64,000 nucleotides of DNA from Polynucleobacter sp. AP-Capit-er-40B-B4 (GTDB lineage Bacteria > Pseudomonadota > Gammaproteobacteria > Burkholderiales > Burkholderiaceae), in NCBI RefSeq assembly GCF_018882245.1, contig NZ_JACVOV010000003.1:104607-168606 (forward strand), written 5' to 3'. Below the pieces are notes generated by a model. The model was given only the letters and a program-made list of their open reading frames with translations. It was not told where the DNA came from and searched no databases. Of this stretch, positions 55,963 through 64,000 are shown piece after piece; the first letter of the stretch is position 1, and every line of letters begins with the position of its first letter. Position numbers and translations under genes: made by a program.

Positions 55963-56970
55963 TTAAATTTCTATCAAAGGATACGGCAATGAATCTATTT
56001 TTAACACAGGTCCAGTAGCGCTACCCAGGTGAATCTCACCGCCCTCAAGTGCTTCTAGCTTGCACTCAATTTGTAGATCAATACGTGCAGAATCTGTGGG
56101 GTGCTTGGTTGATAAAACAACCATTCCAGCAGGTTGTCCAGGATCATTGCTGTGGAAAAGTTCTGAACCAGGCAATGCATATGGTTCATCCTGCTCAGAA
56201 GCAATTACGTGCGCAAGCTGAAGTCTTCGCTTAATTGCGCCTCGATACTGGCTGCGAGCAACAATTTCTTGTCCTGGATAACAACCTTTCTTAAAGTCAA
56301 TGCCAGCTACTGATTCGAAATTAATCATTTGCGGTACAAACTGCTCTTGCGTAGTTTCAACAATCCGCGGAATAGCGCTTAATACTTCTAACTCATTCCA
56401 AGAGCGCAATGATTCCTCGGAGTTTTGGACATCAATATTGGCTTGATTAGGATATGCCAATAAAAGACGTGTAACCGACCGAGATCCAACCAGAACGTCG
56501 GGGAGCTGCAATGCAATACACTGATCATTCAGTTTCACATTATTTGTAATTTCATCGGAGCCATAGAGTCCTGCAACTGACCAGATTGAAGAAAGATCAG
56601 TCACTTTAACTTTTGAACGCAGCACGTACATAGACAAACGTTTAGCGGTGCTAGCTGCTATGTCTCTTGAGATAAATAAAGCAAATCGGTCTTCTCCATC
56701 AGGTGTAGATGGAAATAAGCCAAGCCAAGCACTTGCCAACAAACGACCCTTTGGATTGCAATAACCTACGAGACGACTTCCTGAGTAGCTCTGAGCTATT
56801 GATCCCGGTAGTGTTCGGCTGAGCCCCAAGACAGAGTTTGTTAATTGATTTTGCAAAAAGCTTGCAGCATCAGAGCCCTCTACTAAGATAAGACCCCACT
56901 GAGTCAGGCTGCAGGGTAGGGAAAGGCTGTTTTCTAGCCAGTTTTGCTGGATTTGGGTGGAATATGTCAT
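55963..56970 (-). CDS. ygfZ: Folate-binding protein YgfZ
   Basis: 335 residues of the YgfZ/GcvT-like family, which acts in [4Fe-4S] cluster assembly or repair with tetrahydrofolate. The family motif K-G-C-Y-x-G-Q-E is intact (GIDFKKGCYPGQEIVARSQY), preceded by FVPQMINFESVAGIDF. N-terminal LILVEGSDAASFLQNQLTN is the usual start of the fold. AAAAGGG precedes the ATG, and TATGAT ends nine bases ahead of it. Divergent from mltG with a shared promoter region. Confidence 0.93.
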   Translation of the reverse strand: MTYSTQIQQNWLENSLSLPCSLTQWGLILVEGSDAASFLQNQLTNSVLGLSRTLPGSIAQSYSGSRLVGYCNPKGRLLASAWLGLFPSTPDGEDRFALFISRDIAASTAKRLSMYVLRSKVKVTDLSSIWSVAGLYGSDEITNNVKLNDQCIALQLPDVLVGSRSVTRLLLAYPNQANIDVQNSEESLRSWNELEVLSAIPRIVETTQEQFVPQMINFESVAGIDFKKGCYPGQEIVARSQYRGAIKRRLQLAHVIASEQDEPYALPGSELFHSNDPGQPAGMVVLSTKHPTDSARIDLQIECKLEALEGGEIHLGSATGPVLKIDSLPYPLIEI

Positions 56971-56978
56971 GACCCTTT

Positions 56979-56985
56979 TATCATA
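56979..56985. promoter_or_regulatory. Palindromic -10 shared by ygfZ (minus) and mltG (plus)
   Basis: The heptamer TATCATA reads TATCAT on the plus strand (56979-56984, six bases before the mltG ATG) and TATGAT on the minus strand (56985-56980, nine bases before the ygfZ ATG). Both are five-of-six matches to a -10. The 20-base gap between start codons has room for little else, and -35 elements would lie inside the opposite coding regions. Confidence 0.45.
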
Positions 56986-56990
56986 GCCTG

Positions 56991-58064
56991 ATGAGTAGAA
57001 AAATTCAGAAGGGGGGCTTTTTTATGAAGAGAAGGCCCTCATACCGAGATCTTAAAAAATTGCTTACCCTCGCTGTGGTCCTATTAGGCCTTATTTATGG
57101 GACTATTTTTTTATTCCCAGTTGTCCCTAATCAGTCAAATACTGTTGATGGCTCTAGTTATAGAGTGAAGATTAACCCCAATTCTGGGTTAACAAGCATT
57201 TCTGATCAGTTAAGCGCGCAGGGATTGGCTGTTAATTCAGTTGCCCTACATTTAGGCGCCAGAAGCTTATTGGTTGCCTCCAAGCTAAAGCCGGGAACAT
57301 ATTTATTGCCAAATGGTGCGAGTCTTGGAAAGGTGCTTTTGCAAATTGCCCGCGGGGATCGCGTTAGAGAAGCAGTTGCCATTATTCCCGGAATGACGAT
57401 TTGGCAATTGAGAGCTTTAATGGATTCGCAGTTGGCAATGATCCATCGAACCAAGGGCATGAGCAGTAAGGAGCTACTCCAACAATTAAATTTGAACTAT
57501 TCAAGCGATGAGGGTCTTTTTCTACCTGATACATATGTTTTTGACCCAGACGAGCTTGATCTCAATATTTATCGTCGAGCAGCACAAGCTATGCAAAAAC
57601 AGCTTATGCAAATCTGGGAGCAAAGAGAGCCGGGATTGCCTCTTAAAACACCTTATGAACTATTGATATTGGCATCAATCGTAGAGAAAGAAACTGGCCG
57701 TCTAAGCGATAGGAATCTAGTTTCGGCTGTCTTTATCAACCGGCTTAATAAAGGGATGCCACTTCAAACTGATCCTACGGTTATCTATGGAATAGGGCCT
57801 AAATTTGACGGAAATTTAAAGAAAGCGGATTTACGTAGAGACACTCCCTACAATACCTATATGCACAAAGGTCTGCCTCCAACCCCTATTGCCATGCCTA
57901 GCAAAGAGTCCATTCTGGCCGCAGCACACCCTGTAAAAAGCAATGCTTTATTCTTTGTTGCTAAAGGGGATGGAAGTAGTCATTTTTCACAAAACTTAAA
58001 AGAGCATGAAGCTGCGGTTGATCGATATCAACGCAAAATAATGCCTAAAAATAACAGTAACTAA
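56991..58064 (+). CDS. mltG: Endolytic murein transglycosylase MltG
   Basis: 357 residues from ATG 56991; an in-frame ATG at 57024 with a purine run AGAAGGGGGG upstream is an alternative start (346 residues). One membrane helix ([20 protein letters not shown]) anchors a periplasmic LysM-like and YceG domain. The catalytic Glu lies in [20 protein letters not shown], followed by [20 protein letters not shown] and [18 protein letters not shown], all typical. It cleaves nascent glycan strands and sets their length. tmk follows after 11 bases and holB after that, the conserved mltG-tmk-holB order. Confidence 0.95.
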   Translation: MSRKIQKGGFFMKRRPSYRDLKKLLTLAVVLLGLIYGTIFLFPVVPNQSNTVDGSSYRVKINPNSGLTSISDQLSAQGLAVNSVALHLGARSLLVASKLKPGTYLLPNGASLGKVLLQIARGDRVREAVAIIPGMTIWQLRALMDSQLAMIHRTKGMSSKELLQQLNLNYSSDEGLFLPDTYVFDPDELDLNIYRRAAQAMQKQLMQIWEQREPGLPLKTPYELLILASIVEKETGRLSDRNLVSAVFINRLNKGMPLQTDPTVIYGIGPKFDGNLKKADLRRDTPYNTYMHKGLPPTPIAMPSKESILAAAHPVKSNALFFVAKGDGSSHFSQNLKEHEAAVDRYQRKIMPKNNSN

Positions 58065-58075
58065 ATTCACTTCAT

Positions 58076-58714
58076 ATGACATCAACGCATACAGGATTTT
58101 TTATCAGCTTCGAAGGAATCGATGGGGCAGGCAAGAGTACGCATGTCGATGCTTTTCGAAATTTGATGCAAGAACGTTATCCTGATATAGAAGTAGTGAT
58201 GACGCGTGAGCCTGGGGGGACTGCTTTAGGCGAACAGCTTCGCAACTTGCTTTTAGATGCCCCAATGAATTTAGAGACGGAAGCATTACTCATGTTTGCG
58301 GCGCGTCGTGAGCATCTAGCGCAAGTCATCGAGCCAGCTCTTGCAGCAGGCAAGATTGTGATATCCGATCGCTTTACCGATGCTAGCTTTGCATATCAAG
58401 GCGGTGGTAGAGGTTTAAGTTTAGAGAAATTAAATCTATTAGAGCGCTGGGTTCAGGGTCAACCTGACGGCTCACTCCTGCAGCCAAACTTAACTATTTT
58501 GTTTGATTTACCGGGTGAGGTTGCCGAGGCTCGCCGCTCAAAAGCTCGCGCACCAGATAAATTTGAAAAAATGGACTTATCTTTTTTTGAAAGAGTTCGT
58601 CAAGAATATCTACGTCGAGCAAAGGAAGATTCCAAGCGCTTTCATCTGGTAGATGCAACACAAACGCCTGAAGTAATTTGGAACGGTTTAAAACAGATTC
58701 AGATTGCCATTTAA
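58076..58714 (+). CDS. tmk: Thymidylate kinase
   Basis: 212 residues. The P-loop [19 protein letters not shown], the DR(Y/F/H) motif [19 protein letters not shown] and the LID region [20 protein letters not shown] are present. It phosphorylates dTMP to dTDP. The stop codon is immediately followed by the GTG of holB. Confidence 0.97.
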   Translation: MTSTHTGFFISFEGIDGAGKSTHVDAFRNLMQERYPDIEVVMTREPGGTALGEQLRNLLLDAPMNLETEALLMFAARREHLAQVIEPALAAGKIVISDRFTDASFAYQGGGRGLSLEKLNLLERWVQGQPDGSLLQPNLTILFDLPGEVAEARRSKARAPDKFEKMDLSFFERVRQEYLRRAKEDSKRFHLVDATQTPEVIWNGLKQIQIAI

Positions 58715-59836
58715 GTGAATCATAAGACTCAAATAGCACCTTGGCTTCAGCCTCTTTGGGAGAGTCTGGACTTTAATCAATTTCCCAATGCCATCTTGCT
58801 TCATGGTCAGTCCGGTATTGGTAAGTTCGCTTTTTCGATTGAGCTAGCTAAAGCGCTACTTTGCGAAAACAATGATCAATCTATAAAACCATGCAATCAA
58901 TGTGAAGCCTGTCATTGGTTTGACACCGGCAATCACCCAGACTTTATTTCTCTCGTTCCTGAGACCCATCGCAAACTCTTGCCGCATGCTGACTATGATG
59001 GCGACGATACGCCCAAGAGAGGCAAGGCTGCACGTGATGATGATAGTGAATCAAGCGAAAAGAAAGAGAAGAAAAATATCTCAATTGAAGAAACGCGACA
59101 TGCGATTGAGAATTTGTCCATTGGTTCGCATCGTGGCGGAAATCGCGTGATATTAATTTATCCACTCGAAATGCTTCGATCCGATTCTGCTAATACATTA
59201 CTGAAGTCTTTGGAAGAGCCGCCAAAAAATACTATTTTTATATTACTTGCCGATCGAGTAGATCGTGTATTGCCAACCATTCGCTCCCGTTGCCGACTCC
59301 TAACAGCCCCGCGGCCAAATCGCGAGCAAGGCATTTCATGGCTAAAAACCCAACTCAATGAAATCGCAGGATTGAAAGCGGCTGATGTAGATATCGAGAC
59401 CATCTATGATGAACAGGGTGGGGCACCATACTCGGTTCTGAGCTCTCTCATTGCGAGACACAATAAAGACGACAAGGATGAGCTAACAATATCAATCCAA
59501 GCCTCCCGCTATCTACTCCAGTCCATGGCCCAAGGCGCCAGACTTAACTGGCTTGATGCTGCCGAAAAAACACATAAGGCGCAATATGGCTTCCTTTTAG
59601 CCAGTATGCAACGTTGGGTTTCCGATCTGCAGTCTGTGGCGCAGGGTGGAGAGCCGCGTTACTACCCCAAACATTTAGTCGTGCTTCAAGGCCTGTCCAA
59701 GCTGGCCAATGTTCAACGGTTGCATAACTTCTGGAAATCTCTTGTGCAGGCGCGTCGACATGAGAATCACCCCCTTGCAAATAAAATTCAACTAGAGTCG
59801 CTGCTTTCTCAATATCAGCAGATATTTGGTCCTTAA
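58715..59836 (+). CDS. holB: DNA polymerase III subunit delta prime
   Basis: 373 residues from a GTG directly after the tmk stop. Clamp-loader subunit: FPNAILLHGQSGIGKFAFSI (degenerate P-loop), zinc module with CNQCEACHWFDTGNHPDF, LLKSLEEPPKNTIFILLADR and LPTIRSRCRLL (SRC motif). Between the zinc module and the AAA+ core an insert of ~30 charged residues (about 93-125, Asp/Glu then Lys-rich) is seen that Escherichia coli HolB lacks. It helps load the sliding clamp with gamma/tau and delta. Confidence 0.94.
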   Translation: MNHKTQIAPWLQPLWESLDFNQFPNAILLHGQSGIGKFAFSIELAKALLCENNDQSIKPCNQCEACHWFDTGNHPDFISLVPETHRKLLPHADYDGDDTPKRGKAARDDDSESSEKKEKKNISIEETRHAIENLSIGSHRGGNRVILIYPLEMLRSDSANTLLKSLEEPPKNTIFILLADRVDRVLPTIRSRCRLLTAPRPNREQGISWLKTQLNEIAGLKAADVDIETIYDEQGGAPYSVLSSLIARHNKDDKDELTISIQASRYLLQSMAQGARLNWLDAAEKTHKAQYGFLLASMQRWVSDLQSVAQGGEPRYYPKHLVVLQGLSKLANVQRLHNFWKSLVQARRHENHPLANKIQLESLLSQYQQIFGP

Positions 59837-59853
59837 ATTGTTCGTGGGCGGAC

Positions 59854-59859
59854 TAAAAT
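59854..59859 (+). promoter_or_regulatory. Putative -10 giving a leaderless tatD mRNA
   Basis: TAAAAT in the 30-base gap after holB, ending seven bases before the ATG at 59867. The -35 is weak, and no Shine-Dalgarno precedes the ATG. Confidence 0.35.
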
Positions 59860-59866
59860 AGGCGCT

Positions 59867-60652
59867 ATGTTTATTGACTCCCACTGCCACCTCGATTTCC
59901 CGGAATTTCAATCGCGATTGCCAGAGATGCTGGCTAATATGCAGTCTGCCAAAGTTAGCCATGCTTTATGCGTATCCGTAGATCTTCCTGACTTTCCGAA
60001 TGTATTAAAGCTAGCCCAGGATCATCCGCATCTTTATGCATCCGTTGGCGTGCACCCGGATTACGAGGATACGCCTGAGCCAAGCTTGGAATTTTTAGTG
60101 GATACGGCTTTAAAGCACCCTAAGATAGTTGCCATTGGTGAAACTGGCCTTGACTACTATCGCATGGGAGAGCGCAGCTATGAATCTATGGAATGGCAGC
60201 GTGCGCGCTTTAGGACGCATATAAGAGCATCAATTGCCTCTAAAAAGCCTTTGATTATTCACACCCGCTCAGCTTCTGAGGACACTATAAAAATTCTTAA
60301 AGAAGAGGGTGCTCAGAGAATCGGTGGGGTAATGCACTGCTTTACAGAGTCCTATGAAGTGGCAAAGGCTGCAATGGAGATGGGTTTTTACATCTCCTTC
60401 TCAGGAATTGTGACCTTCAAAAGCGCCAAAGATTTGCAAGAAACATGCAAGCAAGTACCTCTTGAGAGAATGCTTATAGAGACAGATTCACCTTATTTAG
60501 CGCCAATTCCATATCGCGGCAAGACCAATGAGCCTGCCTGGGTCTCTAAGGTTGGTGAATTTATCGCGGATTTAAAGGGGGTGCCTATTGAAGTATTGGC
60601 CAACCAGACTTCTAGTAATTTTTATGATTGTTTTCAGATAGATAGAGCGTAA
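59867..60652 (+). CDS. TatD family metal-dependent DNase
   Basis: 261 residues of the TatD/YcfH family. The metal-binding MFIDSHCHLDFPEF (HxH), the AIGETGLDYYRMG Glu, PLIIHTRSASEDTIKILKEE, GVMHCFTES and LIETDSPYLAPIPYRGKTNE are all in place. These enzymes act as 3'-5' exonucleases or DNA-repair nucleases. In many proteobacteria the gene follows holB, as here. The ankyrin-protein ATG comes two bases after its stop. Confidence 0.93.
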   Translation: MFIDSHCHLDFPEFQSRLPEMLANMQSAKVSHALCVSVDLPDFPNVLKLAQDHPHLYASVGVHPDYEDTPEPSLEFLVDTALKHPKIVAIGETGLDYYRMGERSYESMEWQRARFRTHIRASIASKKPLIIHTRSASEDTIKILKEEGAQRIGGVMHCFTESYEVAKAAMEMGFYISFSGIVTFKSAKDLQETCKQVPLERMLIETDSPYLAPIPYRGKTNEPAWVSKVGEFIADLKGVPIEVLANQTSSNFYDCFQIDRA

Positions 60653-60654
60653 TT

Positions 60655-61362
60655 ATGATATTCAAGTTTAATATTTATGCTTCGTTTTTTTTCACTTTTA
60701 CGTTATTTTTTGGGGTAGTCTACGCACAAACAGAAGATCAAATTTCTGAATTTGCAAAAGCGGCTAAGTTTAACGATGCAGCTACAGTCAAAAGCCTAAT
60801 TTCAAAGGGTGTTAGCCCCAATACAGTGGATCCCAAGGGTGATCCAATGCTTAATTTAGCCATCAGAGATAAGTCTGAAGACGTAATTAATCTATTAATA
60901 ACAAATAAGGCTACAGATGTAGATCTATCCAATAAGTCTGGGGAAACACCTTTAATGATTGCCTCCATAAATGGAGATTTACCAGCTGTAAAAGCCCTTG
61001 TTTTACAGCGTAAGGCTCAGATTGATCATATTGGGTGGACTCCATTACATTATGCGTGTGCCAGAGGTCATCTTGATGTCGCACAGTTTCTTATTGCCAA
61101 TGGAGCATCTATAGATTCGTTAAGCCAAGGAAATACGACACCATTGATGATGGCTGTCCAATCCGGTAATGAGGCCTTAGTAAAGCTATTGCTTGATAAA
61201 GGCGCAGACTTGCAATTAAGGAATTCCAAAGGTCTTAGCGCGATTGATATAGCTGTTATTTATGAGAAGCCATGGATTTCAGAAGGCTTGTTATCACGCT
61301 GGCAAAAGCTTTACAAGCAGCCTTATAAGTGGCCTAAGGGTGTTGAGCCTCTCAAGTCCTAA
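60655..61362 (+). CDS. Exported ankyrin-repeat protein
   Basis: 235 residues. A signal peptide (basic start, hydrophobic Phe-rich core, cleavage near VVYA-QTED) sends it to the periplasm. Five or so ankyrin repeats fill residues 30-215; clear ones start at GDPMLNLAIRDKSEDVINLL, GETPLMIASINGDLPAVKAL, GWTPLHYACARGHLDVAQFL and NTTPLMMAVQSGNEALVKLL. Ankyrin repeats bind other proteins; the partner is unknown. It sits two bases after tatD, so is probably cotranscribed with it. Confidence 0.88.
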   Translation: MIFKFNIYASFFFTFTLFFGVVYAQTEDQISEFAKAAKFNDAATVKSLISKGVSPNTVDPKGDPMLNLAIRDKSEDVINLLITNKATDVDLSNKSGETPLMIASINGDLPAVKALVLQRKAQIDHIGWTPLHYACARGHLDVAQFLIANGASIDSLSQGNTTPLMMAVQSGNEALVKLLLDKGADLQLRNSKGLSAIDIAVIYEKPWISEGLLSRWQKLYKQPYKWPKGVEPLKS

Positions 61363-61376
61363 TATTATTATCTGCG

Positions 61377-61382
61377 TATAAT
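61377..61382 (+). promoter_or_regulatory. Consensus -10 in the AT-rich gap before the channel gene
   Basis: TATAAT in an AT-rich, partly symmetric stretch (about 61361-61392). No -35 match at the right distance is seen. If used, the leader of the channel mRNA would be ~45 bases, though no Shine-Dalgarno is clear before the ATG at 61435. Confidence 0.3.
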
Positions 61383-61434
61383 CATTATTATGTCAAATAA
61401 GATATTTCTGTAGTCCTTCACAATCACAACACCA

Positions 61435-61962
61435 ATGCTTAGCCTATTTCAAAATACCAACCTACCTAGCTTTTCCACTCTCTTTGGTGAGATTAATGCC
61501 GATATGGGCAATAGCCAGATCTGGGTCGTTGTTGTTTGTGCATGCCTAATGCTGGCTATTCACGCAGTTGCTGTACTGGGCATTGCGGGAGCATTTCATG
61601 CCATTGACAATTTCATGTCTAGAAGACGAGTCTTTGGGGCTAGCTTCCTGTCTTATTTCATCGCCATTCTATTGGTGATTTCCATTCATTTTGCCGAAAT
61701 CATTATTTGGTCATACATTTGCGTTGCTTTGAAGGTTTTCCCAACCAATCCTCAAACCTTCTACTTTGCTGGTGAAATGTATACAACGGTTGGTTATGGC
61801 GATTACAAGCTCACTGAACAATGGCGGATCCTCCCCATCATCATCTCCTTCTCTGGGATATTTGCAGTGTCTATGTCAGGGGCAGCGCTTTACACCATGA
61901 TGGGGGCGTTATTGGGTCATAACGAGCAAAACCAAAACCCAAAATCAGGATCAGGCTTTTAA
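61435..61962 (+). CDS. Two-pore-helix-type potassium channel-like membrane protein
   Basis: 175 residues with about three hydrophobic segments (residues ~28-52, 70-97, 128-155) and a pore-loop with the K+ selectivity filter TVGYGD in GEMYTTVGYGDYKLTEQW. This is the Ion_trans_2 pattern. No cytoplasmic RCK or cyclic-nucleotide domain follows; the C-terminus is short and polar. Probably a homotetrameric K+ channel; gating is not predictable. Its stop is two bases from that of the convergent DUF3108 gene. Confidence 0.85.
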   Translation: MLSLFQNTNLPSFSTLFGEINADMGNSQIWVVVVCACLMLAIHAVAVLGIAGAFHAIDNFMSRRRVFGASFLSYFIAILLVISIHFAEIIIWSYICVALKVFPTNPQTFYFAGEMYTTVGYGDYKLTEQWRILPIIISFSGIFAVSMSGAALYTMMGALLGHNEQNQNPKSGSGF

Positions 61963-61964
61963 AG

Positions 61965-62972
61965 TTAAGGGTTTGTGCGAACTGGTATTGGGTTCTTCTG
62001 TTTAAATACCATCTCAAGAACTCTCCCATTAGCCTCTAATGAGCGAATGCGTCCTGGGAGCCACTCCAGGTCCTTCGCAAGCCAGATATCAACCTGTCGC
62101 TTATAGGGGTCGTTTTCACGCTGCATCAGTGCATAGTGACGATTGATTGTCTTGCCCATACTTGGAATGTCATCTGACAGGGATTCGCCATAACTCTTGA
62201 AATTCCACATCTCCAGAGTGTTGTAATCGACAACTGGAATGGATCGAATGCTCCCAGCTTCATCCATCTTGCTATCCCCATTCAATAGAGAGGCAAGCTG
62301 AAACATAAGGCTAAAACGATCTTGTGTGCCTGGCAAAATGGTTGGAGTAAATTCGGGCTTTTCTGAAAAGTACATCTGCCCTTCCCCTTTGTCGTTTCGA
62401 TCAAATCGAGAGTAGCGCGGTGCTTTCGTGCCACGCTGCGTCCAGTAAATGCTTGGCGCTATACCATAGGAGTCTACTGTTCCGCGTGATTCGAAGACGA
62501 ACGGGCCAACAAATGCGTATGGAATGTTGATATATAGGCGATAGCTATTCCCTTCTACAATCCAATCAATCTCGCCGGTTTGATATTGCTGGCCATCGAC
62601 ATACGTGTCGTAATAAATGATTCCCGATTCGGGCAATTTAAATGCAACTCCAGATTGATCACCATTTGCACCTAGATTTCCGTTGCCGCTTGCATTGACC
62701 TCAGCTTGAGAGCTTGAAGATACATTTTGTTTCTCAGCCTTCTTTTTAGGAGCCCTAGACATTTGTATTTTCTTAGGCGGCTCTGTTTTTAGCTCCGTTC
62801 TAATAATGAGATCTTCCGCAATAGGCTGGGGATCTTTAAATGAGAAAAACGGGATGCCAAAAAATAATACGAAATGCCCAACAATAGAAAGTAGCAGGGC
62901 AGCAAGAAAAATTCGTAATGATTTAATTTTGGGGAAGTGAAGACCACTACCCCACCCTCTTACTAAACTCAG
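61965..62972 (-). CDS. DUF3108 protein with N-terminal membrane anchor, apparent CTG start
   Basis: The C-terminal ~220 residues are a DUF3108-like beta-rich domain (GIIYYDTYVDGQQYQTGEID, YSRFDRNDKGEGQMYFSE, VDIWLAKDLEWLPGRIRSL); its role is unknown. The first in-frame ATG is at 62762, but the frame stays open upstream to a stop near 62994. That part encodes a membrane helix (IFLAALLLSIVGHFVLFFG) and a Pro/Lys-rich linker, like a TonB-type anchor. There is no ATG, GTG or TTG there. CTG at 62972 overlaps the HNH stop (CTGA) with GGAGGG six bases upstream, giving 335 residues. Sequencing error or another rare start is possible. Confidence 0.68.
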   Translation of the reverse strand: MSLVRGWGSGLHFPKIKSLRIFLAALLLSIVGHFVLFFGIPFFSFKDPQPIAEDLIIRTELKTEPPKKIQMSRAPKKKAEKQNVSSSSQAEVNASGNGNLGANGDQSGVAFKLPESGIIYYDTYVDGQQYQTGEIDWIVEGNSYRLYINIPYAFVGPFVFESRGTVDSYGIAPSIYWTQRGTKAPRYSRFDRNDKGEGQMYFSEKPEFTPTILPGTQDRFSLMFQLASLLNGDSKMDEAGSIRSIPVVDYNTLEMWNFKSYGESLSDDIPSMGKTINRHYALMQRENDPYKRQVDIWLAKDLEWLPGRIRSLEANGRVLEMVFKQKNPIPVRTNP

Positions 62973-63538
62973 GACAAGCCCTCCAAAAGGCGGCTAGTTT
63001 TAGGGAGATTAGCTGCTAAAAAATCCATTTGATCGGCCAATATATTTCGCCCTTTAAGAATCATGTCTTCATAGAGACTTGGTAAATAGGGCGTATACAA
63101 CAAACCCATACCAGCCTGTTCTGGGGTTCGATTACCTTTTCTTTGATTGCATGGTCTGCAGGATATGACTAAATTCATCCAGCTATATTGACCACCACGA
63201 CTATTGGGAATGATGTGCTCTGCTTCCGCATGATTTTCATGTATGGCATCACCGCAATAAGCACATAAACCTTTATCCCGTTTATAGAGCTTATGCTTAG
63301 TGATGACAGGCACCACATCAAAGAGATTAATTTTTGCGCTGCCTTTCACCGCAATGATGGAGTGAAGTTCAATAACAGATTGCTGTCCAGTTGCGCGAGA
63401 AATGCCACCACGCATTTTGAATATAGGATCACCTAGAGTCCATAAGACACTGCTATCGGCATATTGCTTCGTAGCTTCTTCAGGATTTACCCAGCCCTGG
63501 GGAATTCCACCTGCGTCTAATTTCAAGATGCTCAGCAC
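62969..63538 (-). CDS. HNH endonuclease-fold protein
   Basis: 189 residues from a GTG start with AAGGAG five bases ahead. The zinc-stabilised HNH module is complete: CAYCG, the catalytic AEHIIPNSRGG, the Asn in YSWMNLVISCRPCNQRKGN, and RTPEQAGM. The N-terminal ~90 residues are specific to this HNH group. It has no recognisable methylase, phage or transposon partner and is a single-copy gene next to the esterase, so a housekeeping DNA-processing role is more likely than mobility. The stop overlaps the CTG of the next gene. Confidence 0.87.
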   Translation of the reverse strand: MLSILKLDAGGIPQGWVNPEEATKQYADSSVLWTLGDPIFKMRGGISRATGQQSVIELHSIIAVKGSAKINLFDVVPVITKHKLYKRDKGLCAYCGDAIHENHAEAEHIIPNSRGGQYSWMNLVISCRPCNQRKGNRTPEQAGMGLLYTPYLPSLYEDMILKGRNILADQMDFLAANLPKTSRLLEGLS

Positions 63539-63620
63539 AAACTCTCCTTTCTAGACCGCATCGAGTGGATAACAGTCGTTTGGATCATCTTACAGAAGAA
63601 GATGGCTGCAATCAATCAAC

Positions 63621-64000
63621 CTATTTGGCAATGAACTTTAATACCCTTGGCAAATGTTCAGGGTAATCTGCAATTCCATGGTCGCTACCCTCAAGCACTA
63701 GTTGCTCGGCACCCTTATAAAAATCCACCATCTCATGCCAATCAAGAAGCTCATCCCCTTTGGCTGCCATCAAGAAATAACGGGAAGGATCGGTAATTGA
63801 TTCTACCTGTAGGGCTTTTAATTCAACAATATATTCTGGCCGAAAATCGTATGGCTCATCAGTATCGTAGGAAGTAAGTATGCCTACATGTGCTGCCAAC
63901 TCTCTGGGGGCTCTAACGGCAGGATTCAGTGCGACCGCTTTACATCCATACTTTTCTGCCAAGTAATTTGCATAGTAGCCACCCAAAGAAGATCCAATAA
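63621..64000 (-). CDS. YqiA-type esterase, C-terminal part (cut by window edge)
   Basis: The frame is open to the window end, so the N-terminus is missing. The nucleophile elbow GSSLGGYYANYLAEKYG is at the visible start, followed by AVALNPAVRAP, the acid in AAKGDELLDWHEM and the catalytic His in LEGSDHGIADY. This is the YqiA/YcfP group of alpha/beta hydrolases that cleave short acyl or phenyl esters. It precedes the HNH gene by 82 bases; those bases hold only its leader. Confidence 0.88.
   Translation of the reverse strand, partial: IGSSLGGYYANYLAEKYGCKAVALNPAVRAPRELAAHVGILTSYDTDEPYDFRPEYIVELKALQVESITDPSRYFLMAAKGDELLDWHEMVDFYKGAEQLVLEGSDHGIADYPEHLPRVLKFIAK

Noticed and set aside
62969-63538. 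HNH protein as a homing endonuclease or defence nuclease
   Set aside because: No intron, intein, methylase or phage partner is seen, and it is embedded between ordinary chromosomal genes. A mobile role is not supported.

Overview
The window reads as ordinary chromosome of a freshwater betaproteobacterium, most likely Polynucleobacter or a close relative in the Burkholderiaceae. The pointers are the nuoG-N order, the carA-carB-greA-DUF4149 / yhbY / rlmE-ftsH-folP-glmM cluster, an orphan Bug-family binding protein, moderate-to-low GC, short intergenic gaps and the protein sequences themselves. This assignment is an inference from gene order and sequence style, not from a database search. I see no prophage, insertion sequence, CRISPR array, integron or plasmid gene, and no gene-free stretch above 300 bases.

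Layout. 1-8761: the 3' part of the complex I operon (end of nuoG, then nuoH to nuoN), closed by a strong terminator. 8816-17105: small metabolic units: a Nudix hydrolase, a DUF1178 protein, mmsA, an old-yellow-enzyme homologue, a Bug binding protein, an amidase, a SprT-like metalloprotease and a tartrate/malate-type dehydrogenase. 17123-22232 (minus): an RND efflux adaptor and pump translationally coupled to dnaQ. 22343-27792: rnhA and a methyltransferase (minus), then gloB-mltD and prpE (plus). 28029-39223: the conserved carAB-greA / yhbY / rlmE-ftsH-folP-glmM block. 39238-41785 (minus): a TonB-dependent receptor with a DUF2946-like partner, followed by tRNA-Pro(TGG) and tRNA-Arg(TCT). 42116-48609: small envelope proteins, a predicted haloacetate dehalogenase, a three-gene redox operon (wrbA, DUF2069, FAD oxidoreductase), a BrkB membrane protein and a CBS protein. 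48653-50939: aroC and an MFS transporter. 50953-54557 (minus): a selO-msrB-yciB-bolA-PPIase run. 54612-61962: a thioesterase, NRDE and ygfZ genes, mltG-tmk-holB-tatD, an exported ankyrin protein and a K+ channel-like protein. 61965-64000 (minus): a DUF3108 protein, an HNH protein and a truncated YqiA-type esterase.

The most unusual signal is regulatory. At least thirteen genes, mostly first genes of their units, have a -10-like hexamer ending 6 or 7 bases before the start codon and no Shine-Dalgarno sequence, which is the layout of leaderless mRNAs. Several other starts are non-ATG with good Shine-Dalgarno sites (GTG for rlmE and the HNH gene, TTG for ftsH). The DUF3108 gene appears to start at CTG, overlapping the stop of the gene before it; this adds a membrane anchor that a conventional ATG call would miss.

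Other points worth checking are a lipoprotein with two copies of a CK..I..KTG...PCP motif, a His-rich loop in NuoL, a long basic tail on the YhbY protein, a fluoroacetate-dehalogenase-like active site, the conserved redox cysteine pair of SelO next to msrB, and one palindromic -10 that may serve two divergent genes.
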